NCBI GenBank assembly: GCA_010671965.1
Contig: JAAHIC010000143.1
Span: 1-8,615 of the forward strand
Origin: Leptolyngbya sp. SIO4C5
GTDB lineage: Bacteria; Cyanobacteriota; Cyanobacteriia; Phormidesmidales; Phormidesmidaceae
Length of the DNA stretch: 8,615 nucleotides
Direction: 5' to 3'
Shown: positions 5,202 to 8,615 of the stretch, in pieces
Numbering within the stretch: position 1 is the stretch's first letter
Layout: every line of letters begins with the position of its first letter
Notes under the pieces: generated by a model
What the model was told of the DNA's origin: nothing
Database searches by the model: none
Seen by the model: the letters and a program-made list of their open reading frames with translations, nothing else
Position numbers and translations under genes: made by a program

Positions 5202-8200
5202 TTACGCCTCATCAATAATGGCGCTACGGTCGAGCAGCAGCAGATTGCGCAACTGGTCTGAATCAAATTCAGTCAGCCACTGCTCGCCTGAACTAACAAC
5301 CTGTTCCGAAAGCGCCTTCTTACTTTCAATTAGCTCGTGAATACGCTCTTCCAAAGTGCCGGTACAGACAAACTTGTGAACCTGCACATTACGGGTTTGA
5401 CCAATGCGGAAGGCTCGGTCGGTGGCCTGATTCTCCACGGCTGGGTTCCACCAGCGATCGAAATGAAAGACGTGATTGGCTCTAGTCAGGTTTAGGCCCA
5501 CGCCGCCAGCTTTGAGCGACAAGATGAAAATCTTGGGGGCATTAGGATCATGCTGGAATCGATCAACCATCGCCTCGCGCTGCTTCTGCGAAGTACTGCC
5601 GTAAAGAAACAGCGTTTCCTGCCCCAAATAGCTCTCCAAATGGGCCTTCAGCAGTTTGCCCCATTCCGAAAACTGGGTAAAGATCAAAGCGCGATCGCCC
5701 TCAGCAATTAGCTCCTCTAACATTTCATCTAGGCGCATTAGCTTAGCAGAGCGATTGACTTTGCCAAGACTCTTCTGCTTCAGGAACTGAGCCGGATGAT
5801 TGCAAATTTGCTTCAGCTTCACCAGCAGTGACAAAATGAGGCCGTGACGCTGAATCCCTTCTGACTCTTCGATCGTAGCCAAGGAAGCATCAACCGTTTC
5901 CTGATAAAGACTAGCTTGTTCAGCCGTCAAACCGCAGAAGACCGTCATTTCCTGCTTCTCTGGTAGCTCTTGAATAATGGTGCGATCGGTCTTGAGCCGT
6001 CGCAGAATGAAGGGCTGCACCAGCGATCGCAGAGTTTTGAGCGAAGCCGTATCGCCATAGCGCTCAATGGGAGTGGCAAAGCGGCGCTGAAAGAAATTGC
6101 GCGGCCCCAAATAGCCCGGATTCAAAAAGTCTAAGATGGACCACAGTTCGGAAAGACGGTTTTCCACTGGGGTACCCGTGAGGGTGATGCGAAAGTCGGC
6201 CTCAATTTCGCGGACAGCCTGAGACTGCTTGGCTTCCGGGTTTTTAATATTCTGGGCTTCATCAAGGACGATTCCCTGCCAGCTTACAGCTTTGAGGTCT
6301 TTAACATCTCGGTGAACCAGGGCATAGCTGGTAATCACCAAATCAACCTCAGCCGTTGCCTTGACTAGGGCTTTACCGTGAGGTCGTTTATCGCCGTGGT
6401 AGACCAGCGTTTTTAGCTTGGGACCGAACCGCCGCACCTCTCGCTGCCAGTTGCCAATCACAGAAGTAGGACAAACCAGCAGTGTCGGCTGCTCTAACAA
6501 ATTTTCTGCGCGCAGATAGAGCAAAAAGGCAATGAGCTGAATGGTTTTGCCCAAGCCCATATCATCAGCTAGGCAAGCACCTAAACCCCACTGTTCTAAA
6601 AAGGCCAGCCAGGAAACGCCTCTAGCCTGATAAGGACGCAGCGTACCCGCAAATCCGTCCGGTTCGGGAATCGGCTCTAGGGTTTGATTGCCTGTGGTCA
6701 GCGTATTAATCAGTTCTTTCAGTGCCCCGGAAGCCTCAAAACTGACCACGGGCAGCTTTTCAATCATTTGAGTATCGCCCGTGCTAATGCGCAAGGCATC
6801 CTCTACTGAAAAGCTCATCTGCTCCGGTCGCTGCTTGAAGAAGGTTTGAGCTGCTTTTACATCTTGAGGCCGTAGCTCCACCCATTTACCATTGACCTCA
6901 ACTAGGGGAGACTGCTGGGAAATGAGTTTTTGAAATTCTTTTTGTGACAGGGTTTCCCCGGCCAAAGTCAGCTCCCACTGAAAGTTAAGCAGGCTCTGCA
7001 AGCCTAGGCGCTGTCGCTGTCGGCGTTGGGGCGCTTCAGCCTGAATGCTCAGGCCCAGGCGGTTATCCAAATCAGCCTGCTGGCTCACCAGACTGGGGGG
7101 CAAAATTACCCCAAAACCGCTATCTTGCAGTCGCCAAGCGGCAGCTTTAATGAACTCGAATGCCTGAATGGGGTCTAGGGAGCAGGCTTGCGGTCGCTGA
7201 GTTTGCAGACTGTCGTGAATGGGCTGGTAGAGCCGCGCAGCTCGTCCTAAACCGGCCAAAAAGTTTTCTTGGGGATTTTCGAGGACCCGGTCTTGATACG
7301 TCAGTTCGTCTACCGGATTTTCCCAAATGGTGGCGGCCTCTAACAAAACAGTAGCTTTGTCAGTGGCCTGCATACAGTAGCGGAGCTGCCATGGCTGCTC
7401 CACTGAGGCAGGTGGCTCTAGGACAAAACAAGTCCGGAAGGCGGCTGTTTCGCCTGCCTGCAGATTTTGCAGCGGTGCGGTCCAGGTAGCGATCGCCTCG
7501 TGCAGTCTCAGTGCCGCTAGCAGATGGGTTTCAAAGCCACCCTCAGGACCACCTAATGCCGTCAGCCAATCCTGAATCGGCATGTCGCTATCGAGCGGAA
7601 TATTGGTGGGCAGCGGCTGGCTCTGAGCGATCGCCTTAACCTGAGAATTAACTAAGGTGCTCAGAAAACTCAGCAGCAGTTCTTGAGGCTCGGCCAGCAG
7701 GCTGATAGCGCTATCCGCTTCAGTCACTGAAGCCTGATAGGTCCGGCAGACAGCGGGCATCTGCTGCATGTAGTTGCGCAATCTGCCTTGATCAACAGCG
7801 CTGTCGAGCAGTAGCTGCCAGGTGGCGATCGCGCCGTCAGCGGCCGGATGCACCTCCGGCAAAAACTTGGCGCGGGCCAGCAAATCTAGCACCCAGCGGG
7901 CAATATGCGACCAGTAGCAAAGATCAGAGCCAATCACGGTGGATTCTGCCTGTGCCTGTCCCAGCGGCAGTCCCTCAAAGAAGGTGATTGCCTCAGCAGG
8001 GCTAAGCTGCAGACCGTCTACCCGCCAGGGAAACAGGGCCAGGTCGCCCTGCTCGGTGTCATCCGTCTCCAGCGAGGCATTGGAGAGCTGAGGCAGAAAG
8101 GTGTCCGCCCGGTAGCAGGTTGGCAGCGCGATTACTTGCGATCGCCAATACTGAGCTGATACCGCTCGCGGGGGAAGCTGGGTTGCGGTCGATTTAGCGG

Positions 8201-8468
8201 AGCGGCGACGGCTGGGAGTTTTAGCGCTGGTCGTCGTTGCCTGCAAGACAGCAGCAGGCACCTGAAATAGGGGTTCTAGTTTGCCCGTCTGTTCTGAGCG
8301 GCTGGTAGAAGACTGCAAAAAAGCTACCAGCTCATCTGGGGTGAGGCCATAGGGATGCTGAGCAACGCCATCTGACTGAATCGGGTGAGTTTCGAGGTGT
8401 CGCCAGGTTTCTCCCCAAATCAAAAAGCAGCGGTCTTTTGCTATCCAGTTGCCGTGTAAAGTCGCCAT
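5202..8468 (-). CDS. Swi2/Snf2 family helicase-like ATPase (DNA translocase)
   Basis: A 1088-residue ATP-driven double-strand DNA translocase of helicase superfamily 2. The C-terminal half has the motifs in order: LRPYQARGVSWL (610-621), motif I DDMGLGKT (635-642), Ia LVCPTSVIGNW (664-674), II DEAQ (736-739), III LTGTPVEN (763-770), IV ALIFTQFSEW (927-936), V SLKAGGVGLNLTRAN (984-998) and VI QATDRAFRIGQ (1014-1024). All look intact. Residues 1-600 match the accessory region of bacterial Snf2 proteins (DUF3670-like), starting with the cyanobacterial-type WIAKDRCFLIWGETWR, plus a basic Ser/Arg-rich linker at 84-101. No SWIM zinc finger is seen in the protein; bacterial Snf2 genes often have a separate SWIM-protein neighbour, which would have to lie beyond the window. 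ATG 8468 is the first start and gives the family N-terminus. Proposed roles are nucleoprotein remodelling, transcription recycling or defence; the sequence does not decide. Confidence 0.95.
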   Translation of the reverse strand: MATLHGNWIAKDRCFLIWGETWRHLETHPIQSDGVAQHPYGLTPDELVAFLQSSTSRSEQTGKLEPLFQVPAAVLQATTTSAKTPSRRRSAKSTATQLPPRAVSAQYWRSQVIALPTCYRADTFLPQLSNASLETDDTEQGDLALFPWRVDGLQLSPAEAITFFEGLPLGQAQAESTVIGSDLCYWSHIARWVLDLLARAKFLPEVHPAADGAIATWQLLLDSAVDQGRLRNYMQQMPAVCRTYQASVTEADSAISLLAEPQELLLSFLSTLVNSQVKAIAQSQPLPTNIPLDSDMPIQDWLTALGGPEGGFETHLLAALRLHEAIATWTAPLQNLQAGETAAFRTCFVLEPPASVEQPWQLRYCMQATDKATVLLEAATIWENPVDELTYQDRVLENPQENFLAGLGRAARLYQPIHDSLQTQRPQACSLDPIQAFEFIKAAAWRLQDSGFGVILPPSLVSQQADLDNRLGLSIQAEAPQRRQRQRLGLQSLLNFQWELTLAGETLSQKEFQKLISQQSPLVEVNGKWVELRPQDVKAAQTFFKQRPEQMSFSVEDALRISTGDTQMIEKLPVVSFEASGALKELINTLTTGNQTLEPIPEPDGFAGTLRPYQARGVSWLAFLEQWGLGACLADDMGLGKTIQLIAFLLYLRAENLLEQPTLLVCPTSVIGNWQREVRRFGPKLKTLVYHGDKRPHGKALVKATAEVDLVITSYALVHRDVKDLKAVSWQGIVLDEAQNIKNPEAKQSQAVREIEADFRITLTGTPVENRLSELWSILDFLNPGYLGPRNFFQRRFATPIERYGDTASLKTLRSLVQPFILRRLKTDRTIIQELPEKQEMTVFCGLTAEQASLYQETVDASLATIEESEGIQRHGLILSLLVKLKQICNHPAQFLKQKSLGKVNRSAKLMRLDEMLEELIAEGDRALIFTQFSEWGKLLKAHLESYLGQETLFLYGSTSQKQREAMVDRFQHDPNAPKIFILSLKAGGVGLNLTRANHVFHFDRWWNPAVENQATDRAFRIGQTRNVQVHKFVCTGTLEERIHELIESKKALSEQVVSSGEQWLTEFDSDQLRNLLLLDRSAIIDEA

Positions 8469-8485
8469 GCGCAGTCAAATCGTTC

Positions 8486-8546
8486 AAAACAAAGAAAAGG
8501 GCTGATTTTGCCAGTTCAGGTAGAGAATTTAGCTCTCTCAAGCCCT
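8486..8546 (-). terminator. Possible attenuator just upstream of the Snf2 start codon
   Basis: On the minus strand AGGGCT (8546-8541) pairs with AGCCCT (8503-8498). The intervening 37 bases contain a smaller hairpin, AGAGA/TCTCT, between 8538 and 8522. Directly after the outer stem comes TTTTCTTTGTTTT (8498-8486), a good U-tract, ending only 17 bases before the Snf2 ATG. This could terminate an upstream transcript or attenuate the Snf2 leader. The outer stem is short and the loop large, so stability is doubtful. Confidence 0.35.
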
Positions 8547-8558
8547 CCAGACAAACTT

Positions 8559-8594
8559 GCTGAGAAGAGACTGTTTGAGCAAAAGTCTCTCAGC
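8559..8594. repeat. Hairpin in the Snf2 leader
   Basis: GCTGAG (8559-8564) and AGACT (8568-8572), separated by a three-base bulge AAG, pair with AGTCT (8584-8588) and CTCAGC (8589-8594). That gives 11 bp around an 11-base loop. On the minus strand it would sit at the very 5' end of a transcript begun from the TATAAT at the window edge. No T-run follows on either strand. Its TGAGAGA/TCTCT arms resemble those of the downstream hairpin (8522-8538), so the two could exchange partners. Confidence 0.5.
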
Positions 8595-8609
8595 CTGCCA
8601 AAAAACTCC

Positions 8610-8615
8610 ATTATA
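8610..8615 (-). promoter_or_regulatory. Candidate -10 box of the Snf2 gene, cut by the window edge
   Basis: The last six bases, ATTATA, read TATAAT on the minus strand, a perfect -10 hexamer pointing at the Snf2 gene. The -35 element would lie outside the window. Use of this box would put the start near 8602 and give an mRNA leader of about 135 nucleotides, containing the two hairpins listed nearby. Confidence 0.4.

Larger units (their letters stand above)
2323..8145. repeat. Nine HIP1 palindromes (GCGATCGC)
   Basis: Exact copies of the cyanobacterial highly iterated palindrome lie at 2323-2330 (in opcA), 4110-4117 and 4487-4494 (in sigC), and 5691-5698, 6023-6030, 7489-7496, 7627-7634, 7825-7832 and 8138-8145 (in the Snf2 gene). 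All are inside coding sequence. About 0.13 copies would be expected by chance in a random sequence of equal base use and this length. They mark the lineage rather than a gene function. Confidence 0.95.

Noticed and set aside
5067..5340. Short plus-strand open frames over the gap and the Snf2 3' end
   Set aside because: They overlap the Snf2 gene antisense, cover the hairpin, and their proteins show no domain or composition of a real gene.
1..8615. CRISPR array, tRNA, transposon or toxin-antitoxin pair
   Set aside because: I saw no regularly spaced repeats, no cloverleaf-like segment, no transposase motif with terminal repeats, and no partner for the DUF2283 gene.

Overview
This window looks like ordinary chromosome from a cyanobacterium. 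Three things point there: a transaldolase - zwf - opcA block (OpcA is the cyanobacterial-type allosteric partner of glucose-6-phosphate dehydrogenase), a group 2 sigma factor with the SigC-type N-terminus, and nine exact copies of the HIP1 palindrome GCGATCGC, which is over-represented in many cyanobacterial genomes. Base composition is roughly half G+C by eye. No transposase, integrase, tRNA, rRNA, CRISPR array or prophage gene is visible.

Layout. Bases 1-120 are the last 39 codons of a gene best read as transaldolase (tal), plus strand. After a 117-bp gap with a terminator-like hairpin comes zwf (238-1767). A 162-bp gap with a perfect -10 hexamer, an inverted repeat and a near-perfect direct repeat leads to opcA (1930-3261). 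A small DUF2283-type gene (3298-3504) follows 36 bp later. Facing this block on the minus strand is sigC (3596-4861), whose intrinsic terminator fills the convergent gap. Farther on, also on the minus strand, is a 1088-residue Swi2/Snf2 family ATPase (5202-8468). The 340-bp gap between it and sigC holds a bulged 12-bp hairpin that could form a pseudoknot. The last 147 bases are the leader of the Snf2 gene and end, on the minus strand, in TATAAT exactly at the window edge.

How the genes work together. Tal, Zwf and OpcA belong to the oxidative pentose phosphate pathway, the main NADPH source of cyanobacteria in darkness and in heterocysts. OpcA switches Zwf on, and both carry cysteines at positions known or inferred to be thioredoxin-controlled. 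SigC is a group 2 sigma factor used in acclimation rather than housekeeping transcription; its adjacency to the pathway genes may be incidental. The Snf2 protein is a DNA translocase or remodeller of unknown cellular job.

I found no clearly new gene system. The most interesting material is non-coding: RNA-structure candidates in nearly every gap, SD-less pyrimidine-rich leaders on three consecutive genes, a possible attenuator in the Snf2 leader, and a 15-bp perfect inverted repeat beginning at base 1 that is either a real hairpin or a sequence-end artefact. All structures were paired by eye, with no energies calculated.
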